Source: Homalodisca vitripennis
Lineage: Eukaryota > Arthropoda > Insecta > Hemiptera > Cicadellidae
Reading direction: 5' to 3'
Assembly (NCBI RefSeq): GCF_021130785.1
Contig: NW_025776838.1
Coordinates: 1-64,000, forward strand
Length of the DNA stretch: 64,000 nt
Part shown: positions 38,293-51,411 of the stretch, piece by piece
Position numbering within the stretch: position 1 is the first letter of the stretch
How the letters are laid out: every line of letters starts with the position of its first letter
Notes under the pieces: generated by a model
Database searches by the model: none
What the model was told of the DNA's origin: nothing
What the model saw: only the letters and a program-made list of their open reading frames with translations
Position numbers and translations under genes: made by a program

Positions 38293-41200
38293 TCTTCGCC
38301 CGTAAAACCGACTTTACAGGCAACCATAATTTTTTTTTTCCTTTAAAATATGATATTATTGAAAGTTACTACCTATATTTTTCAAATTCATTAAAGATTA
38401 TACGAATAAAAAATATATTTTCTATTGAAATTTAAATACTAGATTTTAAAACTTCAATACGCATTCTATAATAACATTTTAAGATCATTATAACGTTCTT
38501 AAAATGTTCAAAATATTTTAATGAGATAATTGCAAGATTGAAATTGTTTATATTTGTAGAAAAAGTTTACTCAGTTCTTTTTTATATGTAGTATTTAACT
38601 TGTTATATCAAATATTTGGCGCTTATATTCATACGGCATTTTATTTGATTCAATAATGATGACAGATATGTATAAATATGTATAAATAATATTTGCCATA
38701 TATAACTATCTCAATGTATATTATATTGTTATAATAAATAAAAATTTTGCCGTTTGCTTTAATTTACAATTGCGAAACTCGTGAGAAGGAAATATACTAC
38801 CCTTCTAAAGAGTAAATAAGGCATTACAGGGAGTGGTATAGTGAAATTTCGTTACATTTGGCATACTTGTAGCGAATTCCAGGAGAATCTGTGCTAATAT
38901 CTACTGAGTCTGGCTTTAGCAATAGATGTTTTATGGAACATTTAGTGTAGTTACAGTGTTTCAATGGCCTTATAATTGTTAAGTAGTTTGCAATAATTAT
39001 TTCAAAACATTATTCCAACAGGACAATACTGTTAAAATATATACCTGTGATTTGGGTTATTTGAAGTCAAGAAATTGTAAAGTTGGCGTTCTGATATCAA
39101 GTATAAAGTGCTCATATACTGTGGGGTAATATGTATAAGCTATCTCTCCCGATGCCGAGTGTAATTTAGAAAACACAGTTAAAATTTACAGATATAAATT
39201 TAGGTAACTTATAAGCTCATAAAAAAGTTAGTTGGATCTAATTTAATAAAAACTACTTTTATCATTTAATTATTTATTTTTTATTTTACTGGTATAGGCG
39301 GATTGTACTGTTTAAGCAAAGTGGTTACAAAGAGAAGAGTCGTTGAATAACATGTTACTCTCTATTTGAAGTAATTGTGCATGTTATAAAAGGTTTATTG
39401 AGGGTTTCAAACTGCTACAAAAACACAAAATAACGCTTATATCTGGAAAGGATATTAATTTAGAAAATAAAATATATTTTTATAACATAAGAGAGCATCT
39501 GTACTTTATACAGAAGACGTATTCAGGATCTCCACCCATGCGAGGTAGCATCAAAAGGATGGGATCAGTGGTTAAAGCTGTCTGATAAATTGCAAACATC
39601 ACTTAACAACAGATGCAGTTAAATAATTTCTTATTTAGAAATAAGATCCTTAATTTACCTCGAAATCACCCTTTTAATTATCTATAACGTTTACTCATCC
39701 ATACCTCCTCTTTACGCTAACAATATTTACGTAATAAAAGACAAGCCCATCTTATCAAAATTATTTTAATCCGAGGGATGTTTTAGAAAAAGAATTATAT
39801 TTGAAATATTACATGAGTAATGTGCCGTGTGTCATGGAAAATTATTGTTGTTATCATGATATATGGAGTTAATGTTATGACTTGTATCACATCTACTTTG
39901 ATTTCTAAAGGATTCTTAATAATTCCTATGAGTTAAAAAGTTTTTCTCTGAAATATTTAACTTATTATCATAAGTCAAGTTTTATAAATTTCCTATTCAT
40001 TGTGCGCAGAAGACTACAATAGACATTTTCTATTACAGGTGCAAAATGTAATAAAAAGCGCTCACAATAGCCTTTGATGGCCGGGAATGTGTATACATTC
40101 AGTTACGTTTACTTTTTTACGTTCTAACAGTTCCTTCGTACACCATATAGTCTATAGAAAATTGTAGTGAAAACAAATTGAATACTATGAAACAATTTGG
40201 GAGTATAAATATTTTTCGACGTAGATTTATATACAATTAGAAATGAATCTTTATCCAATAAATATTAGTACACAATATAATTTTACTTTTGTAAAGTTTT
40301 TTAAAGAATTTTATTTAAATGCCGTGCATGAAACCAAACGATAATGCTGGATTTACTTTATAGAACCTTAATCTTGGATCATACGATACATTCGTTTAAT
40401 TCTTCTCAAAGTATGCCTTGTAGTATAGCTAAGCACAGTTCCATTGAAATATTTACATCAGCAAGGAACTTGTAAAGGAATTGACTTTGGTCAAGGCCTA
40501 TACTATTAGCTACTAAACGATCTTCAACTAAAACATGCTTAATCCATGTATAGCCATATTATTTTTTACAGTAGCCTCCATAAGTTAATCTGGTGTAATT
40601 ATATAGTAAATGGTACTTGAATTAAAGTTCCCTTCTTTTTTATTTTATAATTTTTACTTTAATTATTCGGATTTTTAGGCTGTAAGTTATTATAGACTTT
40701 GTTAAGTATATTGTAATAGCTTAATAATTGTTATACATGACTGATATATTTAAAATCGGATTATAGTACTTATATAATAAATTATACAAAATTACTTTAC
40801 TATAGTTACTATCGTAAATTAACTTAAATGTAAAAAAATTATTATTATTAAACGTATGTAAAATGCAAGAGACGAATTAAAAGCGTTAATTACAACGCTT
40901 AAAATCTACCAAATTTAAGATGTTAAATGTTACAGAGCAATTATTGGTACAGTTTAAAACTGTGCTGTTTTGGTTTTCTGGTCTTTTCCATCCAAACTTC
41001 GTAAATTAAACACAATCATTTACACCTTATAACTTATTAAAAATTAAATTATGTAAAATATAGCAGTTCAGTGAATACTTAATGAAATGTTTAGTTATGT
41101 ACTTGTTAATGCATAAAATCACATATTCTATGATGATGACGTCATAATAAGAGAAGAATAAAAAATATCTGTTTGTTCCCAGAATAGCTAATCCTTAGGT

Positions 41201-41513
41201 TAATTTGTGAGGTAAGTTTTTACTTTGCAGTCGAATTTGGAGCTAGAGGCATGAAGTGTAATAATTTTATGAATTATGTTAAATTGGAAATAAATTTGAG
41301 GTTTCGTCACGTTTAGGTCTAATCTTAAAACCCAAAACAACTATGCAATAAACCATACAACAGTATTCTTGCAAGACCTAATTTATCTTGGAACTACCCG
41401 AAACGTTACAATTAATAATAAATTCAAATTACGCCAAAATTAAATGAGTAAACTTACTGACATTTAAATGCGTATAATGGTAAAGGGATCTTATTCATTA
41501 GAGCAAGAAACAC

Positions 41514-41655
41514 CTGGAAAACTGAGGAAGGAGGAAGTTTTCTTGCTGGGAGAGAGTTTCAGCCAAGTCTCCTCTTTTAATGGCATCATCCATCGTAAGT
41601 CAAGCAGCCTGTGATTGTTGTAGTAAAGCCGTTGGGAGCAGTATCACAAGAAAGT
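41514..41655 (-). pseudogene. Broken copy of the 11,837-11,976 candidate exon (A2)
   Basis: Acceptor and donor are kept (TTCCAG|GTGTTT), but the serine codon after QQSQAA has become TGA, and the segment is two bases longer, shifting the frame at the 3' end. Confidence 0.4.
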
Positions 41656-41790
41656 CTGATGTGTCTATGAATCATTAAACTAAAAAAAAAATTAAACACT
41701 AAAAACACACGACCCAATTAATACCTAACACGAGTATTGGGATGGTTTTTTTATAATTTACAGTTAGATACCTTTTGCAAATTTGATTGT

Positions 41791-42003
41791 TATATTACTA
41801 AAATTTATTGTAATGTAAATTATATTAGAATAACTGTAGTTGTTTCAAATACATAATTGAAAACACACTTAAGTAAAAAACTATAACATTATTATAATCA
41901 AATTAATATGCTTTTTAATGCTCTATATGTGCATATTTCTTTCTTTCTTTTAGGATTTATTGTAAATTACAAAATGCCTGATAATTGAGGTCGTGTATTT
42001 ATA
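41791..42003. other. Junction between A2 and B2
   Basis: Similarity to A1 ends near 41,790 and similarity to B1 begins near 42,004. The 210 or so bases between match neither A1 continuing past 12,100 nor the DNA left of B1. They are AT-rich and contain a pyrimidine-rich tract ending in TTTTAG at about 41,955, but no useful open frame. This is either filler DNA at a deletion scar or a remnant of U too diverged to recognise by eye. Confidence 0.6.
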
Positions 42004-43527
42004 ATAATAAATATTTGCCAAGTGTTTTAGTTTCATTATTTTACCTACAATAACAATAATACATTTACATATAAACGCAAATTTGATAAGGAATACTTAT
42101 AAGAAATAGTATTAAATAATTACCACTTAAATACCACTTAACCACCACATACAACTGGTACACTTTTGGTGGGTAGTACTATAACCACTTACATTTAGTG
42201 GTATTGAAAAATAATATACATTATTAAAAGGAACATAAATTTAGCAGAGACACTACCAGCTGATCCTCACAAATCCTTCGTTTTCCTTGCTTGTGATTTC
42301 TATTCAAGCTAGGGATTCGAGTAATCCTCGTATTTCGGAGTAAGATTCTATGTAATATGTATTGAACATGTTAATGCATAACTATTACTGGCTACTCAGT
42401 CCAGAATAACTTACTAGCAGATCTAGTAGCTATTAAAGTGTTTGTTAAATACTAAAAAAAACAGTCGTGCTTATTTTTTAACTAATTTATAATGATTTTA
42501 TATTTTATTTGCAAGAACGTGTTCTCAGAATTTTTATAACACAAGGACAGTTAAAATCCAGTAATATATACCTATTTTACCAGTTAGAGTTGGTTAATTA
42601 ACAACATAAGGTTTAGAAAAGTTCTGATGTGAGTGTAGAATTAAGATATAGAAGAAAATTGTCGTTAACGTGCGGATAACTTATCAACTCCTTTCTACTA
42701 AAATGTAGATGATTAATACTTCTGAAGCAAGCAATAATACAAAGGGGTAAATGTTATTGGTTTGTGTTTTTATGAAACTCGATTTCTAGTAGTAGGTTAG
42801 CAGAATCTGCAAATAGTTTTAAAATAAACGAGCAATGTAATTTGTGGAATTTGCACAGTTTTATTCAATAACCAGTACCTTTTTATGAATTTCGGGAAGG
42901 GGTTGAAGGTGACTATTAAAGATGACGTTCTAGTTGATTACCTTATATTATTATCAATAACTCTCATTATCATCTAAAGTATGATAAGGTACATTTTCAT
43001 ACTAGTATTTGATATGTTGATATTGGGCGATTTATTGACATGGTAATGTAAACAAAACATGACTAAAGAGATATTGTAATCATAAATTGAGTGATAAAAA
43101 ACTAAAGTTTCATAAGTGGTATTATCTAACTTCAATTACTTAAAATATATGGATCAAGAAACAAAAGACATTTGTGCCGAAGATAATAAAAAAAACAATT
43201 TTTAGTTATGACCAGAGAATATTGAATCTGTTCGTAAACTTTAAAATCCTCTTATTTTCGGTTTTGATAACTGCAAAAATAAAGTAATGTAATATTAAAT
43301 AAGAAAATATAATATCTCATGCTGATGAGGTTTGAAAGGAGCACACAAAATAGAAAATATAAATTAATTTGAAAGAAAAATATCAAGAGAGATTTGTTTA
43401 AAATGACTAAAATAGTTTGCGCTTCGATAAAAAGTATGTTTACAATATAAAGCGTGTTTACAGTTCAATGAAATATCAGTACATTGTTCCGTGGCATAAC
43501 AATTGAATGTTTCCTTATATCTCCATG

Positions 43528-44192
43528 ACAGTAGATAAGTGCATAAAAGTATTTCACGTTTAAACTTTGTTCACATTGGGTAAGTGTCAAGGTCATTTTA
43601 CTATAGCTGAATATTGATCATCAGAATATGTGTAGGTTTTACTGGTAACAAAAATCATTTTTTTGAACCAAGGTAGAATGTGGAAAATGAAAACAGGTTT
43701 GATATACTTGATATGTAAAAGTGATGAATATTAAAATCACTATTTAATAACAAATCTGTATATATAATAAATGTAGGCCCTGCTTTCCCTCGCCTTTCTG
43801 TATACATAAGTAGGCTATTACGATGATATGTATTAACTGCATTACAAGTATACGCAATTATTATAATATATATAAATATAATTAGTATATAATACAGTAT
43901 AGTAAGATATTTTTTAGTAGAAGATTAGTTATTATTAAAACGTATTATAAAAAAAATAAAAGTCTGTAAAGAAACACGTCCACTCAAAATAGTACAACAT
44001 TACTTAATTTTCTTGTATATCTTTTTAACTATTACTTAGTGTATGTATGTTGTAAACAACAGGAATAATACCGTGGAAAAATACAGAAATATTTTATAAT
44101 CCATGTAATAAAAAAATAAATATAAACATACTTTTACCAACCATATTTTGCAATGATTCACTGAACCCCATTATAATAATGTTATTTGATAA
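43528..44192. other. About 665 bases present in B2 only
   Basis: B1 runs TATCTCC directly into GAGATCTATG, while B2 has this DNA between them. It is very AT-rich, with no terminal inverted repeats, tail or ORF that I can recognise. Either an unknown element entered B2 or B1 lost it. Confidence 0.65.
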
Positions 44193-44567
44193 GAGATCTA
44201 TGTCTAAGTTTGAAAGAGGTCTGTTATTAATTCACATGCAAATTATATTTCTTAATATTGACCCACACCTCTGCAATTAAAGAATATACTTAACCTGAAT
44301 GATTTCCCTTATTAGTGATTTACTTTAATGCAAGCACAATATAAACTAATTTTGTATAGTATAATACATTGTGATATACATCTAAAATAAAATCTGTCTT
44401 TGAAAATGAAGCGACATCTGACGAGAAAAGTTATTATGCATATGACACTACGTCAATCTGCATTGCTCAAAAGGTGTCAACCTGTCTTTAGACTTGATTT
44501 GGTCACAATCTCACGTATAGATTTATTTGCTTGAAATAGCAGGAACACTTTTCATATGAGTGTATTG

Positions 44568-44569
<2 letters not shown>

Positions 44570-44611
<42 letters not shown>
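44570..44611. repeat. (TA)n microsatellite in B2
   Basis: About 20 TA units. The B1 equivalent near 23,910 has only a few. Confidence 0.95.
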
Positions 44612-44615
<4 letters not shown>

Positions 44616-47234
44616 ATTTTTATCCAATGAAATACAAAATTAATGGTATAAAATTAACATCACACAATTTTATAAAAGCTTCACCAGTAACAAGACAATG
44701 ATTATAATAGTCCACCTAGAAAAAGATTAAAAAGCCTAAAAATATGAAAAAATTATTAGTACGATCTAAAATACCCTTTATAAACTAACTCAGGTGTTTT
44801 ATAATCCTTTTGGGTGTGAACCTTGTTGTAAGCGTCGTTAATAAATTTGCAATTAATTATTAAATTCAAACAATTTATATATATGTAGAAAAAAGAAAAA
44901 TTTCATCATTCATTGGTAAAATGACTTGTAATTAAATCAATTTTATTTACTAATTTCTATGTAACAACAGTCCAAAATACTATGTTTGTCAGAAATCAAC
45001 TCCATTGCACAGTATAATGTACAAAAACCTCTGCGATACAAACCTTAAAATTAAATCTAATCCGATTTTTCTTTTCAAAGTATTAACGAAATTCAGAATT
45101 CCAATAAACGTAAATTTAATCATATAGAAATAGCTAATCAGAGGGTCCTACAAACTAAACATATGGAATGTCGAAATGTAAAGTATGGATAGTTTTGTAT
45201 ATTATATTAAATATATGCATAAAAATGCATTCGTTTGATTTTAAAAATGAAAAAGAATTATCTATAAATTTATTTTCTAAATGAATATTCCTTGTAAGAA
45301 GACAAATGATTTACTCTTAGTAATTTACTAATTAGTTTAAAATTATTAAATTAGATTCTTTTATTGCTAATTATTTTTGTAATTATGTTTCCTTTATATC
45401 TCTTGAAAAGGTTGTATTTTAGAAAAGATATATAGATAATTTTCATTTAAATTTTTCTCTTTTCCTTGTAATTATATATTATATAAATATTCAAGTTATT
45501 TTGTTATATATATTAATTATAGAATTTACAAAATTTACAAATAAATTTACATAATTATCTGAGCATTACCATATACTAATTTATTAAGCGTAAATTAATA
45601 TTGTTTTGAAAAATTGCCAAAACCAAAAACTATTGACTTACATTTTATTAGACCAACTCGCTTATCATTGAAAATACGAATTTTGAGGGTTCGAAAAATA
45701 ACAATTAAGTCGTATTGAGTTAATAATACATTTTTAACAGCGAGTTAATATGGTTTTTATATACATGTCAGTTAGAAGTGTTGTTAGTCAGGAATTTTAA
45801 CAGTATGAGTTACCTTATTATCTTTTTCTTTATTTTTAAGTAATAACTTAAAAGTTTGGCAGTTTAATATTTTTTGGGAGATAAGTGCGGTGTTAAGTTT
45901 TGGAAGAAAGTTTACAACATATACTTACGTTAAATACTGTACCATCATTACCTTTCTCATAATATTTGTGTAAATAGTTGTTTTATATTTTATTCTATTG
46001 CGTATGAATAAGAATAATATCTAAAATAATAGTAAAAGAGAATAATGAGTTATTTCAATATTTATTTTTACGTATACATGGGTCTCGTTTAGTGCCCTGT
46101 GGTGCGATAACAAGTACACAGGCACTAAAGATAATAATACATAGACAACTATTTAATTTGTTAATAATACCTTCCTATAATTTAATAATTATTTTCTAAC
46201 CTACTTTTGTAATAGCCCATATTTATATAAAATCATTAATCAGATTAATATTTTGCTGTTAAATGTGAAAAGTTGTAATATTTTAACTTTAATTGCATAG
46301 AAGGGCGGACATAAAGTGTGGTGTTTTTTTCTCATTAAAAAAGGGAATATCAATTACAATTAAATTGTCTAATGATATACACACGTTGCACAAGTAAAGG
46401 AATATGGAATATGATAAAGAAACTCAAAGTTCTATCGATAACGCATGATTCTGTAATTTACCACTCATGTACGACAATGTCTAATATGTGACAAAAGAGC
46501 TGGATTTTGATGACGTAGTAATAGTTAATTGAATTTATAAACGGAAAAAGTCACCTTTAGCTTTTCAGTTGGACCTACTCTCCAAAACCGATGTGTCACT
46601 AGATCTGGATTCTCTCCGGATGTTCAGAAGCGACACTTTTCTAACGGATAACTTAGATACTAGGATGCAACAGTACAGTCTACTTTAAAGGGTAACTATT
46701 GCAATAAATTGGTATAGCTGCTAAACACAAGGGCGTGTTACCCCAGTCTACTTTGACTGCAGAGACTTGCACAGAAATTTATGTCCCTTTCTTCAATGTC
46801 ACATGACCCAGATATAGTCCCCGCTATCCCTTATCATGAAATTTGAGGTGGAACCTACCCTCAATATTGCCTCTCTGAAATATCCTGGAACCAATAAAAA
46901 TGTCCTTTTTTGACTCAATGCATTGAGAGATCCCTCGGCTTCTCGTAACAAGATGATAAAATATTAACAGTATTGGGAGTGAGTACTTTTAGATTTTCTT
47001 ATTACTTGTACCCTGTAGGTTCAAAGATAGCTACTAGATAATGAAAAAAATAAGTAGCATATATTATTCCTTAACGAAAAATAAACGTAATTAAACAAAA
47101 AGTAATAATATACTTTTACATAAATACGGATTAAATCTGATTTTAAAAACCCATGAAATTGTAATAGAGTACCAAATATCACTTTTACAAACAATCTTTT
47201 TTAAGTTTAATACAATGTAGCAGATTTTTATTAT

Positions 47235-47412
47235 TTACATGCATATGTTCTGTATGAGAGGATGAATACTTTTCTGAAACTCTTGAATAAGTAACGACTG
47301 AAGGAAGGATAGCCATAAGGGCCAAAGCCCTTCAATGTATCGTCCCTTCTGAAAAGCCCTATTGAAATCCGGCAGAGCAGCCAATAGCGCTTGTGTTCCG
47401 GGATGCAAGTCT
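47235..47412 (-). CDS. Candidate terminal exon (B2 copy)
   Basis: Same as 26,523-26,700 with one substitution, which changes W to L in one frame and G to C in the other. Acceptor and AATAAA are kept. In minus-strand order this copy lies downstream of the A3 candidate exons. Confidence 0.33.
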
Positions 47413-49139
47413 CTGTTGATTTTGTGTTACATGGTGCCATAAACACTCACCTCTAGTTTTTCGTTACTTTATTTCTTATTGAGTTATAAATTTATATTAT
47501 TTTACTTCAAGGACCGTAACGTAAAAATAACTATTATAGAAATAAATTTTGTGCATCTAAGAGTTACATTCAACTTGCTATTTTCAATATTCAATTGTAG
47601 ATCGTCTGTAAGAAAGTGATTGCATTAGTAGTTAAAATTAATAACCACATAAAACAGTGGGGTAAAGAAAATTGATTACTTTGCTGTGCTATAACTGAAA
47701 CAAAGTCTTATTTAACACTGTTTACTTTAATGTCTCAGTGGTAGCCAAGAATATCAACCTATTGTCTGAATAAAATATTATTTCACTCTATAAGTCTGTC
47801 CGCACGATATCTTTTAAACAATCTGACTACGACAAGAATTAAGAGATAAAATACAGTAAAAAACTTAGGAAAAGATGAATCTCGAAAAATAAGCTTAGTG
47901 ATATGTAGCAGTGCGGTCTAGGGAGTTATCATGGTTTTACTATGCCTGTTTGCAAGCTTACCAAAAATTCGTTATGGTACATTAAGATCCCGTAGAAAAT
48001 AAATTAATGAAATTTGTTATATCTTATTTCCACAAAATAAGAACTTGATTTACGTATTGCCACATATGCTAAATATACAACCAAAGGGCGTTCTTTAGTT
48101 TTACTACGTAATTTTTATTGATCTACTGAATCTTAAGGACATGTTTAAACTCCGAGTCCATGTTTTGTCTTAAGCGCTGGGGGATGACCCAGATCCAAAA
48201 ATTTGTGTGTGAAAATTTATGTTTCCCAATTAACTTATAAGTATTAGATATTTCTTCAATAACTAAGAATATCAATACCATTTGTAGTAATAATGGAAAC
48301 AATTTCATGTACGCTATTAGTGTATTATACTGTACAATAAATTGATGCTCTCATCATTAATAATCTTAACTATCTGCTCTTTTCAACAGCGGCTTAATAT
48401 TAGACAAGAACACTCCAGTTATTGGCTTTCAGCTTCCTGCGAGAGGAAAAAGTTTGGAGTGAAGGAACTTCTCCAACTTTTATTGCTTACTGTTAACGGC
48501 AAACGATATTTTTAATGTTACCTTTACCCAAAATGTAATTAGTTTTAACATTGATGCGTTACTATAAAATTTACTGCCAGAAGGCTTTGAAAACGTATTT
48601 GGTTATGCTATTATAACACATGTATTCTTATATGTACTGCTAAAAATTCAATATTTTAAAAACTTATCATATAAATGTAAGTAATATTATTACAAATAAT
48701 TTGTAACGTGTGTATACACAATAAAATTTTAATATATTAAGAGTAAACGAAGGAAAAGGTACATATGTGTTCTATAATGTTTCTTGAACGTTCCTAGTGA
48801 TGTAAGCTATTAAATGCCGCCGTCAATCTTGACGCTTGACGATGGGGAGAGTGAACAGCCTTCCACATCAATCATGCAGTGTGGCAGAGAAAATTACGTC
48901 ACAGGTGTGGTAATTTCCACTCCGTACTTACTTTAAGTACCTCATTCTGCTCATGTGTACACAGTGTTCTGAATTGTTTTGAATGATATGTACCATTATT
49001 CATTACTACAATAATTTATTTTGCTACCTATTTTACATGAATATACAATACCTGCACCTATTCATTTAGCATAACAGCCGTATGAGCATCATACCTCTAT
49101 CAATACACCAACAGATAAAATGTGTGACATTTATAGTTG

Positions 49140-49400
49140 ATAAAAAAGTAAAGTAAAGTAAAGAATGTCTTATTTTGCCAGGCGAAGTTAGCGCTAAGAA
49201 GCCCTCTTTAACACTTAACCTGGGGACCAATGGCTTAAAGGTGACTTCAGAATACCACCAATGGCCGGGCAGGTGGGCCGCTTGCAAGGACAGAATCGCT
49301 CAGTGGTCAACTATTCAATCAGCGGCCACGCTCGACGTTGCTTGATCTGGTTATCTTGCGATAACCGCCGTACCCGCTACACTGGGCCATTGGCATAGTG
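49140..49400 (-). mobile_element. 5S-rRNA-derived SINE (SINE3-like), A3
   Basis: Nearly identical copy of the element at 28,443 at the same place in A3. It arrived before A2 and A3 separated, or was copied between them by conversion. Confidence 0.8.
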
Positions 49401-51302
49401 ATACTTCAACTAATGGAGATGATATTCTTTCATTAATAAGTAAAAATTACACCTTCTGCTATATTAAGAATTATTTCAAACCTAAATAGAACAATCTATC
49501 TTCTTATTTTAGGACTCAGTCTATAAATAGTTATTCCTTCATCGTAACTTGTTTTAATATATCCTTTTAATGTTTGTTGATATTTTGGTTTGTTTATTAC
49601 TTTATAACAGTATTTAGTACTTTTTTAATATTTTAAATATAATAATTTATAATAATATAATAATTATTTTATTTCAAGTTATTTATTGTGCTACCTTCAT
49701 ACTAAACCACAAAGGAACATCTATTTGTGCAATTGCTTTTTGGACAATTTTTAATTTGCAATTGTACATTAAACTTTAACTTTTAATATCTTTTATTTAA
49801 TGAAAAGGAATTCCCTTTATTCATATTATAAATTTTCCAACGATTTCAATGCAATTATAGTGATGTTATTCATATTAAAATCACAACACTATTAGGATTT
49901 ACAATAATAATGGCAATGATAATAATGTGTTATGATTTTCAATATTTCTGCAATTAAATTGTAATTAACTATTATATTTTTAATCCTTCTATTTAGTTTG
50001 CCTTGGCTATCAAATAATCTGGGTTTTACAATTAATATATAACAATTACGCTAAAGGGTTTTATTTATTACTCGTATATCACAGCTTCATATTTTAAAAA
50101 ACATCCTTACAGAGGATATAATTTAGGAATTCTTTTATTTCGCTATAGAAAAGTAAGTTCACAAGGATATAAAAGCATTTGAACAAAGCTGGTTGAAGCA
50201 GGAAATAAGACTTTTGAAACCAAATGATATTGTTATGCAGAAAAGCTCTCACTTTTGGAATAACCTTGACATGTGTCCCCTAAATAATCGAAATATTCTC
50301 TGTGCATTGGAGGCTAACAGTATTTGTACAAACACATGTTCTGAATTTTCTATACATTAATGTGAATGTTACAAACAAGCCCTTATAACTACTATCAAAA
50401 TCCCTGTTTAGTAAATACATATACGTTTACATATATTTTATTTTAAGTTAGTATACTTCGTTCCTTGTTTGTACTTAATAATTTTTTTCTACTCAATTAT
50501 TGTGAGTTTTTCAATGATGAAACACTTAAAAAATGTATTCGGTATTCCTTACCTTAAATATAGTCAGTGCATATTTCTTCATTTCATCAATATTCTGTTT
50601 AACATTTTCTTACATTAAAAAAATTATAGAAAGACATAAGTTTTCTTGTATCTATCGCGAAAATAATTACTAAAGAGTATGAGAAAATATATTTATTTCG
50701 GTTAAAGTGAAAAGAAAAACCGGGAACAAATTTACGGAACAAAACCGGGATTTAGTTCCTTGATGGGGCACGTATTTCTGTAGTATTAGCTAAAGTGCTA
50801 ACTAATATTTTTAATTTGGTGTAAAAGTTAACCATAATTGCCACAAATAAAAGTATAGAGTAAATTATTTATTAAACAAAAAATATGTCCAAATGTCTTT
50901 TAATTATCTTATTTATTCACCGATATCAAATCGAACGTAATGTATAAGAATTAATTTGGCAAGATGTTTCGAGTTACATTTCATCATTAAGGGGTTACAC
51001 ATTGAATTCAACTTCATTCCTGCATGACCAAGAAATGGGTTCTGGTTCAACAATTGAATGGATCTTAGCGTAATTGAAGCTTACCACCTAATTATCACAG
51101 CTACTTAACTATCACTGACTCTTTTGTCTCCAAACAGAAACTTTTATGTATTCTATATACTCCTGAGTTACTTAAAATTTGGAGGAAACAAATTTGTACA
51201 ATATGGATATTTAATCTAGTATAATATTTCTAACTAATAATAGGAGGGTATAGATTGAAACACAATAACTACGAATCATCTCTAAGTACAGTCGCAGCAC
51301 TA

Positions 51303-51411
51303 TCATGACGTTGGTGCACGATTAGTAGTGTCATTAGTCCGCCATTGTTGACGTAATTGTAGAACTGAGCAATCGTTAAGTCAAGGGGCTGCTGTCATTA
51401 AAACAGACCAG
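51303..51411 (-). promoter_or_regulatory. Conserved CRE/initiator-like block (A3 copy)
   Basis: Same block as at 2,002-2,110, preserved although nearby A3 sequence (51,900 onward) has drifted from the other copies. Confidence 0.3.

Larger units (their letters stand above)
28351..41790. repeat. Segment A, copy 2 (A2)
   Basis: A2 is colinear with A1 and A3. Between about 30,600 and 33,400 it is very close to A1. From about 33,800 rightward it is clearly more diverged from both other copies than they are from each other, except in short conserved blocks. Its own insertions are the TIR element at 37,511 and about 120 bases near 36,670-36,785. It shares the SINE and an approximately 110-base stretch near 33,400 with A3. 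The exon-like segments inside it carry stops or indels. Confidence 0.92.
42004..49048. repeat. Segment B, copy 2 (B2)
   Basis: Nearly identical to B1 over most of its length. Differences seen: about 70 extra bases with short repeats of a TACCACTTAA type near 42,118-42,185, about 665 extra bases at 43,528-44,192, and a (TA)n tract at 44,570-44,611 where B1 has only a few TA steps. The end joins A3 without a break. Confidence 0.93.
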
